Origin: Chamaecrista fasciculata | Taxonomy: Eukaryota; Streptophyta; Magnoliopsida; Fabales; Fabaceae | Length of the DNA stretch: 64,000 nt | Direction: 5' to 3' | Assembly (NCBI GenBank): GCA_003254925.1 | Contig: QANZ01020782.1 | Coordinates: 23,434 to 87,433 of the forward strand | Shown: piece by piece, positions 35,901 through 47,034 of the stretch | Position numbering within the stretch: the stretch's first letter is position 1 | How the letters are laid out: every line of letters begins with the position of its first letter | Position numbers and translations under genes: made by a program | The notes under the pieces: model-generated | The model's database searches: none | The model's input: only the letters and a program-made list of their open reading frames with translations | Told to the model about the DNA's origin: nothing

Positions 35901-37871
35901 CCTTACAAAGACCAACATCCTAACTCCCTCCATCAGTTGCACATGAAGACTGGTGGGTTTGATAGGCACAAAGATAGGAAAAATCCTAACATAGTTCAGG
36001 CTGGGAGAGATGATCCCTTTAGCATAGGAGTTAGAAATGATGAGCCAAGGAAGAGGGATAAGGGTAAGGCTCGAGATAATAAGAGAAGTGACAGAGATGA
36101 TAGCCTTCATTCAAGAAAACAGTTGGATAATGGTGGCTACTGGGCTCCTCATGATCAAGAAATAGGATTAAGAGATGTAGGACACAGGGACAGAGATGAT
36201 GGCATGAAGAGTAGGTATGACGAAGCCATGGAGGATTACCATAGCAAGAGGAGGAAGGAGGAGGAATATCTTAGGAGGGAGCATATCGATAAAGACAATA
36301 TTTCGCATGGCTACAGAGAGAGTTCAAGTCGACGCAGGAGAGAAAGAGATGTAGTCTTGGATCCACAAACAAGAAATGATCAGCAAAGAAGTAGACGCGA
36401 AAGAGAAGGAAAGATTTCTGTAAGAAGTGGACGAGGAACTGAAGAAAAAGCAAGGCCTGGGCATAGTAGGGCTCAAGATGAGCATAAAGCTCTTGACAAA
36501 GCTTACCAATCTAGAGACACAATGCGACATTCTGAACAATTGAAGAGAAGGGATGGAGTTCGGGATGTAAGTCCACATAGTGAAGGGCGTGAAGATTCTT
36601 ATACCCGTGGAACTCAAAATTTTAGTGAGGAAAAGCTATCTAGACAGGACAGGTCAAGTAGTCATGGTGATCGTGTTGTCAATGCTTTAGATAGCCAAAG
36701 AGTTAACGAGAGAAAGCATAGAGAGGGAACAAAAAGAAGCAAAAAATCTGATGTTATAGGCCTGTCCAAGAGAAATTGGGAAGATCATAGTGGTGAGATC
36801 AACAAGAAGGTATGTTGCTCATAAAGACATTAAACAATATCTAAAAAGTGGATATATTATCTGTCTCTGTATACCTTTTAGAAGATATTGTTGATCTAAA
36901 ATATAGTAAGTTCAAAATTCAATGCCTGCTCTAATCATATGAATGATGAATGGTGTGGCTCTGTTTTTTTCCATGTTTTGTTATCTGTTCGAGGCCTAAT
37001 ATTTGTATGGCAAGACAGGTATGAGTTTTGAACTTACTGTGATTTAGTTATCTGCAATGATTGTATAAGCAGAGTTTTGATGTAGACTTGGGGAGACACT
37101 TTGATGATTGAGATACTATTTTCCATGAATAAGATTGTGATCATTTAGCCTTTCTACTTGCCCCACTTTAAAGTGGTTGCCTAGTGCGTCTGTTTGATTG
37201 TCTTTTGTTCACAAACTCTTGTTGGTGTTGGGATTTTGCCCACAGATCATTGTTTTTATTTTTAGCTGCTGCTTCTTTTTTTATTTTTTTCTTTCTTTCC
37301 CGCCCCTCTTTTCCCTCCCCTTCTGTTTGTCAAGGGCTTGAAAGACTTGAGTGATCAAGGACATGCTGAACAAGAAATCTCAGGGCATCGTCTGTCCAGA
37401 AAACATCAGGATGACATTTCCTCAGACGATGAACAGCAAGATTCTTGTAGAGGACGCATTAAATTGGAACGCTGGACAAGTCATAAGGAAAGGGATTTTG
37501 ATGTCAATGGCAAGCCTGATAAGGATAGCAATGATGGATCTTCTGAAGCAGGGAGACCTGTGGTTGCATCTGCCAAAAGGAGTGACACTATTGATGACCA
37601 ACGTGTCTTGTTGGCCGAAGGAAAGGATTTTGTAGATATGGAGAGTAAGGATGTTGATACAAATGGATTTGGTGAGCGGCACCTTGACACAGTTGAGAAG
37701 TTGAAGAAACGCAGTGAGCGTTTCAAGCTTCCAATGCCAAGCGAGAAAGAGGCTCTGACTATTAAAAAGTTGGAGAATGAACCACTGCCTTCTGCCAAAA
37801 GCGAGAACCATGTTGATTCGGAGGTCAAACAAGAGCGACCTGCACGAAAAAGACGGTGGATCAGTAACTGA
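29994..37871 (+). CDS. FIP1-like polyadenylation factor, copy B
   Basis: This is a tandem paralog of the preceding gene in the same orientation with the same nine-exon, same-phase structure: 29994-30815, 32533-32786, 33509-33635, 33713-33781, 33916-34056, 34286-34387, 34479-34798, 35324-36809 and 37335-37871, encoding 1285 residues. The N-terminus MEDDDEFGDLYSDVLLPF and the C-terminus ARKRRWISN are conserved. The FIP1 motif (residues about 359-401) shows changes relative to copy A: DIDGFEE becomes DIESFEE, and FGLNEET becomes FDLNGET. The Arg/Glu-rich region of exon 8 is about 46 residues shorter, lacking the segment that in copy A starts DNLDDYYATRQ. The acidic N-terminal region is also shorter. 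All borders keep canonical splice sites and the frame is open, so the gene is probably functional or only recently relaxed. The role would be in mRNA 3'-end formation. Confidence 0.88.
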
Positions 37872-38712
37872 AAAAAAAAGAAACAGGAACCCCACCATTA
37901 TTTTGCTGAGAATCTAGCATGGCATGGGCTTGGTATAAATTTATGCATGGCCTGATTCTTTTAAACCTAGAAACCCAGCAAGCTAGCCATTCAATAATAC
38001 TCAGTTGAACATGGCATCTATGGGGTTTGGGATAGTTTTTATTTCTTCAAAAGTTATGTCATCTTTGTAGCCAAGTTACATCATATTTACTATAAACTAT
38101 GTATATACATACAGGTATAACGTATAATTTGTACTGGTTACTATAGGTCGAGGATTGTGTTGTGAACTCTGAATAGGGCTGAATGCAATGACATTCAGAA
38201 TCCATTGTGGCTTGGCAGAAAAACAAGACAGATGCAGGTGATGGAGGACCATCCAAAGAGATGGCTTTTGCTTTCATGCTTCCAACTTCCAAGCCTTGTG
38301 CTGATGTAGAATTATAGATGTTTGTGAGATTGTAGATTATAACCAAACTCTGATCACTCTTTTTATTGTTATTATTATTATTATTTTTGCGGGAATCAAG
38401 AGACACTAAGTAGAGCCCTCCATTTGTATAATGAGATGTAAGGATGATGTAATATGTACAACTATGAAAGAAAGTAACTGCAAAATTATTGTCATTTCAA
38501 ATTTCTTTCTCTCCCAGGGTGCAATTTACAATTTATATTGCAAAGAGGTTCATGAACAAGTAATTACTTCCATTTTTTGTGGGGTCAATGGACTTAACCT
38601 TACCTTGTCATCTCTTTCATATCTTTTCAGTCTCTTTTTCTCTTAATTGTCAAACAAATCTTAAATTATGATAGGAGCATCCATACAACATTTTCTTATT
38701 AGGGTGGAATTG
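37872..38712. other. 3' flank of FIP1-B
   Basis: Untranslated and intergenic sequence. The first 500 bases resemble the corresponding region after FIP1-A (for example 'acattcagaa(a/t)ccattg' and 'gtatatacat'), so the tandem duplication included the 3' flank. No other gene is seen. Confidence 0.55.
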
Positions 38713-39010
38713 GTACTCTTAAAGTATACGGTTATGGTCATTTTTAGTTGTAACCTTAAAATTATTTTTGTTCAATTGTACTCCCAAAATATAGAGTCAA
38801 TTTTAGTTATACCTCTAAAAATTTTTAGTCAATTATACATTTAATGTTTCACATTTAAGTCATTTATACTCTTAAATAGCCCTCAGTTAGGGGATACAAT
38901 TGACAAAAAAAAAAAATTGTGGGTACAATTGATACTTAAATAAAAAGATTGGGAGTATAATTGATTAAAAATATTTTTGGGTATAACTGAAACTGACCAT
39001 ATACTNTACA
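38713..39010. mobile_element. palindromic MITE ending at a single N
   Basis: The left arm (gtatacggttatggtcattt) and right arm (aactgaccatatact) are inverted copies, with 'caattgtac' and 'gtacaattg' words in the two halves. A single N at 39006 lies within the last bases. Confidence 0.6.
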
Positions 39011-41363
39011 AATTTTTAGAGAAAAATTAGTCCATGCCTCCATTGATGCCAAAAATCAGAATAATAGGATGCTAAAAACTAATTGTAGTTTAAACTACAA
39101 TTAAACTACATATCACAAATTTTTATCACTCGAAGTGTGAAAAAGACTGAATTTAATCCAAACAAATGAAGAAAGTTTTTACAAGTTTATGATAAACTAT
39201 AAAGGGGCTACATAATTCTATAAGAGGAAACCAAATTAAAATTCAACATACTCTAGTGCTATTCAGAAAATACTAAACAACCCCAAATCCAATCCTCTTT
39301 AGTTATTCACATATATTAAACATCAAAGCCTAATATATAATTTTCGAGAAATGTTGTCTAACAATTTCTACCTCAAATCACACGTACCCATCAAACTAAA
39401 CATTCAAAAGAGTATCAATCTTTTTTATTATTATTTTTGAAAACCATTCTCATAAATTTATTTGACGCGATTTAGAATGTAAAAGCAATAGAGTTTTATG
39501 CTCTGTTTAGATGAATTTTTGAATTAGAGATATGATCACGAATCAAATAAGTACATATCATTTGGTACATCATTGATTTGATGTCAATATGTCGTATTTT
39601 ACCATAATTTCTTGGCTGCTTGTTTTCATCTTCATGGCACCCTTTCATTGCTAGTTTGCAAAATTGTTAACACAAAGATAGAAAGAGAAACCCTGATTTT
39701 TTGTTAGAGGCGGCGTGTTAAGTAAGGGATGAGCAGCCTATTGGTTGTTTGTTTTATATAGTACTCATAAAACAAAATTGTTTTCTAGCATCTGCTAACT
39801 TTTTAACAAAAAGCTAGAGAGATAAACCCTAAATTTTATGTTAAGGCAGGGTGTCACGCGTGTTAAGTAAGAGGAATACCTGTTCGTGGGCTAAGTTTGG
39901 GCTATCAAAGCTCAAGCTCATGGATTTTTATGTAAATGAGCTTGAACCTAGGTCTAAGCTCAAATAAAATTATAACCACTACAATGAGTCAAGTATATAC
40001 TCAAGCCCATAGGCTTGAGTTTGAGTAGCCCAAATTTTTTTTGTGATAATTTTAAAATTAAATGGTCATTATGGTCTTCAAACTATGAGGTTAATTCCAT
40101 TTTGATCCTCAAGTTATTTTTTATTATGTTTCAGTCCCCACAGGATGAAATTTAGCCACATATTAGTCCAGACGTGCAGAAAATAATTTTAGTTCAGTCC
40201 AAAAAAGTCCAGAAAATTCCAGATTGGAGAAACGTGTGAAAAATAATTTAAGTACAGTCTAGAAAATTACATATTGGTGCAGACATGCAAAAAATAATTT
40301 CAATTCATTCCAAAACAATTAAGAAAACTACAAATTAGTGTAGACATGCAAAAAATAATTTCTATTCAATACAAAACAATCCAGAAAATTACAGATTAGT
40401 CCTAAATCTTTATCAAAATAGTCCTCCAACCTGAAAAACTGAAAATCTTTTCTTTGTTTTTGTTTTCCAGACAGCCCACACAGAATATTTGTTTGAAGAT
40501 TATGGTACTAAGCTTACAACAAAACCACAACCATAACCTAGAAAAATTGTGGGACAAATTCAAAAACTAGATAATAAGTTTTGTGTGGGACAAACATGGG
40601 TGTGTGAGTGTGGGTTTGTCCATTCAAAAACTAAATAAGTTTTCTCACACACACACACACGTCAATGTTTTTGAATGGAGAAAACTTAGAGATTCAAAAT
40701 TCGATGAAGATGGCATCCCCAAAAGAACAGGTCAAGGTGATCTAGTTACCAATTTCATATAATGTGTTACTGTTATGCAATCCCTAATGCATCAATAATA
40801 CACTATAATTTCAAAGAAGAAGGACTTTAAAAAACAAAGGTGCCATTTGGTGAGTATTTGCTTCTACTATTGGATTGGATTGATTGAAATTTTACACTAA
40901 CATTATCTAAAATCCAATATATTAAGCTTTTCAATTGGAACATTGCGTGAGATATTATGAAGAGAGAGAGAAAAAAAAACATATTCTATAAGAAGGAAGA
41001 GGTTTGTTCGGTTATAATGATTTAAATAATTAATAATATCTCCATAAAACAATATTGAAATAATATCACCACTTTTTTGGGTGGAAATAATATCACCCCT
41101 TAAAAATTAAAAATAGCAACAAGGAATTCAGAAAGAAAATTGAAAATCAATGTCACATTGTCATGAATTCATTATCGGACACTTCATGAGCAAAACCGAT
41201 TTTATCTAATTTCAACCGATCCAAACCAATCTAAGCCGATTAAAACCGATTTAAAATTTGGATTGGTTNTCTCTGGTCTGACTCTCAGATTCAGCAGTGT
41301 CACCATTTCAACTCAACGAAGAGCTAGAAAGAGTCTGAAAGCTTCGAAATATTCTATGTCGAA
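39011..41363. other. intergenic region with a tandem repeat
   Basis: No gene is recognised between FIP1-B and the phosphoesterase-like gene. It contains 61-bp tandem repeats (listed separately), a CA run at 40647-40661 and 'aaccgat'-rich sequence at 41197-41268 interrupted by a single N at 41269. The last 80 bases are probably the leader of the next gene. Confidence 0.5.
40163..40395. repeat. 61-bp tandem repeat, four copies
   Basis: Units start at 40163, 40224, 40274 and 40335 with the pattern ttrgtscagacrtgcaaaaa followed by taatttnnattcantcc. The second copy is 50 bp because of an internal deletion. The copies are moderately diverged, and the last two are the most alike. Confidence 0.75.
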
Positions 41364-44300
41364 ATGGGGAAATCATCTTGGGTCTGTACTGTTATCACAC
41401 AGGTTTCTCTTTGCCTTTCTCTCTACATAGCTCTAAACTTGGGTCAACCTCAAAATAACGTTAAGAGAAACGGAAACACACCTCTTGATCTGTACTTCAT
41501 CAGTGTGAAAGGGGGCTTCAGACCTATTGAATCACAATTTGATCTTTTGAAACAAGTGAGGTTTTTTCTTTTACTTTTTTTTTAATTGAATAAAATTTAC
41601 TGTCTTTACTGCTTTGAGTAAGAAATTTGTGTGTAGCCCATCTGGGTATTTTTTTTTTGGTGATAAGCCCATCTGGGTATGGTTTGTCTATGTAGGTAAT
41701 TTATGAATGATGGGTCTTTTTGTTTAGTTCCATGCTTGATTTTCTCACTTGGTTTATTCGAATGATTAGTCTCAATTCCTAGCCAGATGTGCTGATTGAG
41801 AATACTGGAGTGGATTTTTATTTGCAGTGTGTACTATTTGAAAGTATGTTTGCCTTTTTCGTTTCCCACATTAATGATCTAGATGAAGAAAGAGACTCAT
41901 TGTATCTGAATCTACAGTTTGAGACTCATTGTATATTCAGATTCATCTCCTTCATTAACACATTTGATTCTACAGTCTTCTATTTGCTTCAACTAGTTCT
42001 GGTCTTCCCTGTGTGTGTCTCTCTCTCATTGCCAATTGAATATTTTTGTGTTCATGAAGATGGAGAAGGTGGCACAGACTTACAAAGTGAGTTTTGTTGT
42101 GAGCAGCAGTGAGCTTGGGGAACATGATCCACTCATGCAGAATGTAAGCTCATCACTTTTCCATAGATGCAGTTCTTTTGAGTGTTTGGTGTCATTCATT
42201 ATATTAGGATTTCGAAAATTTTTCCACATACTTTTTTTAATTGGAGAACCTGATAACCAATACTTAAGGAACTAGATCTAAGTCTTGTCCAACTAGTTTA
42301 ACTGACCTTTGTAACTCTTCTCTGAAGGCTTGACTGAAATGTTAATGCTAATGGTTAAAATTTGTGATATCATAGTATTTCCTTTCTTTTATGGTAAAAA
42401 AATTTGATGAAATATCATCGTTTTTTAAATCTTTATTCGAAGGCTAAAATGCAAGAAATCCTCTGAACTTTGGTTGCTGTGCAAGAAACTCCCTTAACCT
42501 TGAATAGTGATAAAAGACCCCATGAACTTTTGATTTTATGAAAGGGCAAGACTTAGGTAAGGTTCCTTATATGTTTGCTATAAGGTTCCCCAATCAACAT
42601 TTGACGTGTGGTAAAAATTTTATGCATGACCAATCATGGTAGAGAGAGAATGTAAATCAAGCTTATGATTGGAGATATAAGGAACTTTACCTAAATTTTT
42701 TCCTTTATGAAAATAGCCCCTTTTGTAAAGATTTTTATTGAAAAAATTAAGTTTCTTTGTAATTTTATGATTATTGTTGCATTTTACATTGATCTAAATT
42801 AATAATTAACTATTGTTGTAATTAATAGTAGCTAAAAAACTAAAAAAAATTAATTTTTCAATTAAAAATTTTAACAAAAAGAGTTATTGGCACAAAATTA
42901 GAAGTTCAGGGGGTTTTCTGCATGTTAGCCTTATTTGAACAAGTAGTTATGGTTACTTTTACTTTTTGTACGATTTACATTTGGTTTCATTGTTTTCTAT
43001 AAGCAATGGTATATTCTTTTACAGGCTACCTGGAAATTTCCATCACTGAGACTTCCCTGGTATACCATCCTCTAAGCAAGTGATTATGTGTGTTTGCATA
43101 TTTGCATGACATGGAAAGATCTCATAAATTGCTTTTCTTGGTGAAATCACTTTAAGAGTTATGAAGTGAATTGATTTGTAGGTACACCACTTGCTCTTCT
43201 AGAGATTCAAAAGAACAAGAAGTAGGTTGCTTCAAAGAGAAGATCACAATATCTAATGGGAAGACGCTAGATATTATTGGTGTGGATACTGAATTACTGC
43301 AAGTATGTACTCGTTTGTTAAAATATGTATCTGCATATGTTGTTCTTAAGAGTTTCTTTGTTACATCTTTGAATCTTAGAAATACGTCATTCAATCTCTA
43401 AAAGATATATGTCTCAAGGGTCACCTATTTGGTTCTTTTATCTTAAAAATACATAGTTCAATCCCTAGAAGTTTTTCTATTCATTATGTATCAGTGCCCA
43501 TTGTGAAACTTTGTTTTTGTGTAATAGTAAGCTTTGCTGTCTTCCTCTCATAAGGCTTTGTTTTTTGATACTTAAAGGAATCTGCATTGAGGAAACCAGT
43601 GAATGGTAGCAGGAAGAATCAGTTGCATTGGCTGATTAGCTCACTGGAAACAAGCACAAGTGACTGGTATGATGATTTGCAAAAATGTTTGAATTTTGTA
43701 TCGATCCATACATTAGAAAACTCAAAATTTATTTTTATTCCTGCTTTGAATGTAGTATATACAACAACGGTAGTCATCCCGATAGTTGATGAACTCCTTA
43801 TGCCCATTTTATGACTTCAGGCGTGTAATCATCGGACACCAACCACTTCTTGTTTGTGAAGAGAAAAAGGAGCAAATGGAGAAACAAGAAGCTTTCAGTT
43901 CCTTACATCATATATTTCTCAAATTTGAAGTAGTAAGCCCCTATGCAGTTATTAGGTTAATAAGATGGCTTATATATGTTATTGACTCTGATCTGACTTA
44001 TCAATGTATTTAATCTTCAGAATGTGTACCTCAGTGGCCAGGATTGCACTAGCCATGTAAATGAAGGTAATGTAGCTTACATTGGGAACCCAAGCCCAAA
44101 CCCGAAAGAACAATACTCAGTTTTTCTCCACGGAAGTTCTTTCTTTAGCCGGTCAGTACTGCCCTTCAGTCCCCTATTTTTAGTTATGGACTGTACTTAT
44201 GAACAATTTTAACAAGGTTCTATCAGGTTCTTTAATAAAAGCATGGTTATTACTTATTACTTTATTAGATATGTTTAACAACTTTTTATTGTAAGGTCAG

Positions 44301-45119
44301 ATTGTTTAAAAAATGTTATCAACGGGGATTGATTCTAGCGGAAGGGACTGGTTTCCCATAATGTTCTAAATCTAAGTTCAAATCCTCGCTGGGAGAGGTC
44401 TCCACATTTAATGTCCGACAATAGCTCGACCAAAATTGCCTCCAGTGGAGGGTATAGGAAACCAAAAAATAAATGTCATGTTTTAGCAAACACTCAACTA
44501 AAAAACTTTACCCTAAGTCTTGTCTTCTGGTTATTTACTTGATTCATGCTGCATAGTACCTACCTTCTGAATCTTTCCTTTTCATTTTTGAAACTTCTAG
44601 AGAACTGGCTAATGGATTTCTTCTTCACAGAATCAGCTCACAGCAAATTGTAAGTATCAAACTACTCCTATAGTCCATTCATGAGTTTTATTTTATTTTA
44701 TTTTTTCAAAGAAACCTAGGAATATGAGTATCCATTGCTCTCGCCTCTCAGTTATCCTGTAATCTTTTAAGTTTTAACGTAGCTTTGCACAAATTGAGTC
44801 AAATTGTTCATGGAGAGATCATTAGATAAAATCTGATACATCAAATATCAACATATTAGAGTTAGTGTGTTTGACATGCTAATATGCCTCTTTACAATTA
44901 GCTTAATCTATTTAGCTTTATAGATTGCAACTACAGATAAAACTATTTAATCGATGTCAACTCAGTAATTCGTCGAAATGTCGATATCGAAGAACTGTTG
45001 TTTGTAAAAGCACAAATAATTAAGTGCATCTTCCATGGCAGGTAACCTATTATTTCACTTCAGCTGGTGAAGTTGCATACAAAACTGTACTCCAACAGAA
45101 AAGGAGAGATTTTATGTAA
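41364..45119 (+). CDS. purple acid phosphatase-like (calcineurin-like fold) protein lacking metal ligands
   Basis: Nine exons keep phase: 41364-41555, 42060-42143, 43025-43059, 43182-43302, 43578-43666, 43821-43932, 44021-44151, 44601-44649 and 45042-45119, giving 296 residues. The acceptor of exon 2 has in-frame alternatives a few codons downstream. Residues about 7-28 are hydrophobic (signal peptide or anchor). KPVNGSRKNQLHWLISSLET followed by RVIIGHQPLL matches the late part of small plant and ACP5-type purple acid phosphatases (QxxWLxxxLxxS...WxxVxGHxP). The catalytic set is eroded. No DxG, GDxxY or GNH motif is found in the N-terminal half, and the final GHxH position reads GQDC. Conserved splice phases and an open frame argue for a retained non-catalytic paralog over a pseudogene. 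The exact orthologue is not known to me. Intron 2 hosts nested MITEs and intron 7 a SINE-like segment. Confidence 0.7.
42442..42930. mobile_element. Mutator-type MITE in intron 2 of the phosphatase-like gene
   Basis: The ends ggctaaaatgcaagaaatcc and (reverse complement) ggctaacatgcagaaaaccc match. A 9-bp flank, ttattcgaa at 42433-42441, pairs with ttatttgaa at 42931-42939, one mismatch. A second MITE is inserted inside. Confidence 0.75.
42553..42694. mobile_element. MITE nested inside the 42442 element
   Basis: The inverted ends ttaggtaaggttccttatat and atataaggaactttacctaa enclose about 140 bp, interrupting the arms of the outer element. It therefore inserted later. Confidence 0.65.
44325..44480 (+). 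repeat. possible tRNA-derived SINE fragment
   Basis: A box-A-like tagcggaaggg (about 44337) and, about 40 bases later, a box-B-like agttcaaatcc resemble an internal RNA polymerase III promoter as in tRNA-derived SINEs. The following 'gctgggagaggtctccac' and 'ccagtggagggtatagg' are consistent with a SINE body. No poly(A) or target duplication was established. It lies in intron 7 of the phosphatase-like gene. Confidence 0.35.
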
Positions 45120-46028
45120 ATAGTTATGGTTGATGAATGATGATGATCCACGCATAGCTTATTCCTTCAAGCCTTGGTTGCTGCTGCCTCATAATTTTCT
45201 ATCCTTCTTCATTGATAATGTTTCTTTGTGCTTTTAATTGTGATTGTTGATGAATCAGCTTGTAATTCTTTTGGGAACTTTTGTAAAATTTGAGGTGTTT
45301 TGGTTTCATTTTGAAAAAATAAAATCCCTTTTTTGTCATACTTACAAGTTATAACCAACTAGTTTCGAGAATGAGATGTGTCATTAGCACTTTGTTTGCA
45401 TTAACAAAACAGGTATTTAGCAATAATTTAACGTGTTTAACAGTATTACAGTAGTTAGCTAAACCATTTTTTGTATGTTTCAAATCACGAACCGTCGTGT
45501 AGTTACTTTAGGCTATTCTAATTGGAAGGACTAAATTGACTACATTGTATTTTAAGAATTTAACGGTGTATTTTATAATATTCAATAAAGGACCAAATTG
45601 ATCATGTTGGATATTTGAGGGACTAAATTTTGTATTTGTATAATTTACGGACTAAATTGAGAGACTTGTCATCTTTCAAAGACTAAATTTTGTATTTGTA
45701 TCCTTTGAGGACTACATTAAAATATTTCTCATCTTTTAAAGACTAAATCATGAATTTATTCTGAAATGAAATTACCTCGAAAACTCATAGAGGGGACCGC
45801 AATTGCAAATTGTAGTATAAAATGACCAGACTGCCATTGGCCTCTTTCTACCCCTCGGCAATAATATAAGGACAGAATTGGCAAAGTGGCAAACAATTTC
45901 ACTATATATATGTATTTACATGGTTCGAAGAAAACATATTAGGGTTTCTTAGCACACTCCTACTCAGAATGAGGCGGCTATTTCAGTTTCTGAAACCCTA
46001 ACGCCAATGATTTCTTAGAAACCCTACC
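45120..46028. other. 3' flank with degenerate tandem repeats
   Basis: Untranslated and intergenic DNA. At about 45618-45760 imperfect units of roughly 65 bp repeat 'gactaaattttgtatttgta' and 'gacttgtcatctttcaaaga'. No gene is recognised. Confidence 0.5.
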
Positions 46029-46073
46029 ATGGCTTCGTCGTCGTCGTTATCATCATCATCATTCATTCCTCTT

Positions 46074-46126
<53 letters not shown>

Positions 46127-46430
46127 ATATCTATACTATTATATATGTCTCTGTTTCACTTCATATCGCTTCCTTCTGTGATTCTGTCTCTCTCTGCGAG
46201 TGTGGCTGTGACGATGGTTTCGGAGTGTGAAGGGATCGGTGAAGGTGAAAACCAGGTTCGCCGTTGGCGGGGCGACCAGATCGGACTGTGCTTCCGATCT
46301 CGTTGCAGCCATCGCGTTCTTGATTTTTGCCGATCGATCTCTATACTAATACATCTGAGCCTCTTATACTTCCAGTAAAAAGAAAAATGTCTTCAGAGTC
46401 CGTTTCGCCTTTCACGAAAATGTTCTATAA
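46029..46430 (+). other. gene-like 5' segment of unknown identity
   Basis: An ATG at 46029 (atggcttcgtcgtcg) follows a leader with 'aaaccctaa' words typical of plant 5' untranslated regions. The frame runs into a long TC/TATC microsatellite. Near 46388 another start gives MSSESVSPFTKMFYK before the sequence enters the MITE pair. No protein family is recognisable. It may be a truncated gene or the start of a non-coding transcript. Confidence 0.3.
46074..46130. repeat. (TC)n-(TATC)n microsatellite
   Basis: About twenty TC units are followed by several TATC units, a typical plant simple repeat in a leader region. Confidence 0.9.
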
Positions 46431-46775
46431 GGTCATGTTTGGTTGGAGATGTCTGGAATGCAGGAATGAATGGAGTTTTGTAATCAAGCATACTTTCTTT
46501 CCTTCATTCCAGACATCATCTAGCAAACATAGCGTTATTTGGATTGTCCGAGTGGTATTATTGTCACTGAAATTTTTGGAGCTTTATCTGCCGATCTTAA
46601 GGTCATGTTTGGTAGCCGGTGTCTGGAATGCAGGAATGAATGGATTTGGCTGTGTACACTTACCCTGGTACACGTTCTTTCCTTCATTCCAGACATCGTC
46701 AAGCAAACATCACGTTATTTCTATTGCTCAAGGGATCCGTCATGGTAAAATTTGGAAGCTTTATTTACTTGACTG
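46431..46775. repeat. tandem duplication of a small MITE and its flank
   Basis: Two copies of a short hairpin element begin ggtcatgtttggt at 46431 and 46601 and end agcaaacat at 46530 and 46710. Each has internal inverted words (gtctggaatgcaggaatgaa and ttcattccagac). The downstream flank (cgttattt...agctttat) is also repeated, so the unit of about 170 bp was duplicated in tandem and the copies did not insert independently. Confidence 0.7.
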
Positions 46776-47034
46776 CACATATCAGTTTAATTGTGGAATC
46801 GTTGTTACTATTTCCTTGCATGCGTCATTGTTAGACGAGTGAACCGTTATTTCAACATAAAGATAATATTATATTAAATGGGCTGCGAACTAAGTATCAA
46901 TGCTCTCTATCTTATATATGAAACTAGCTATCCTTCATTGTTGGGTTTGTAAATTATATGAGGCTGGCTGAAAAAGAACTGAATCTATCTGATTCTGAAT
47001 ATTTTAACCGCTCGATCTATACTAGTCTATGCCA

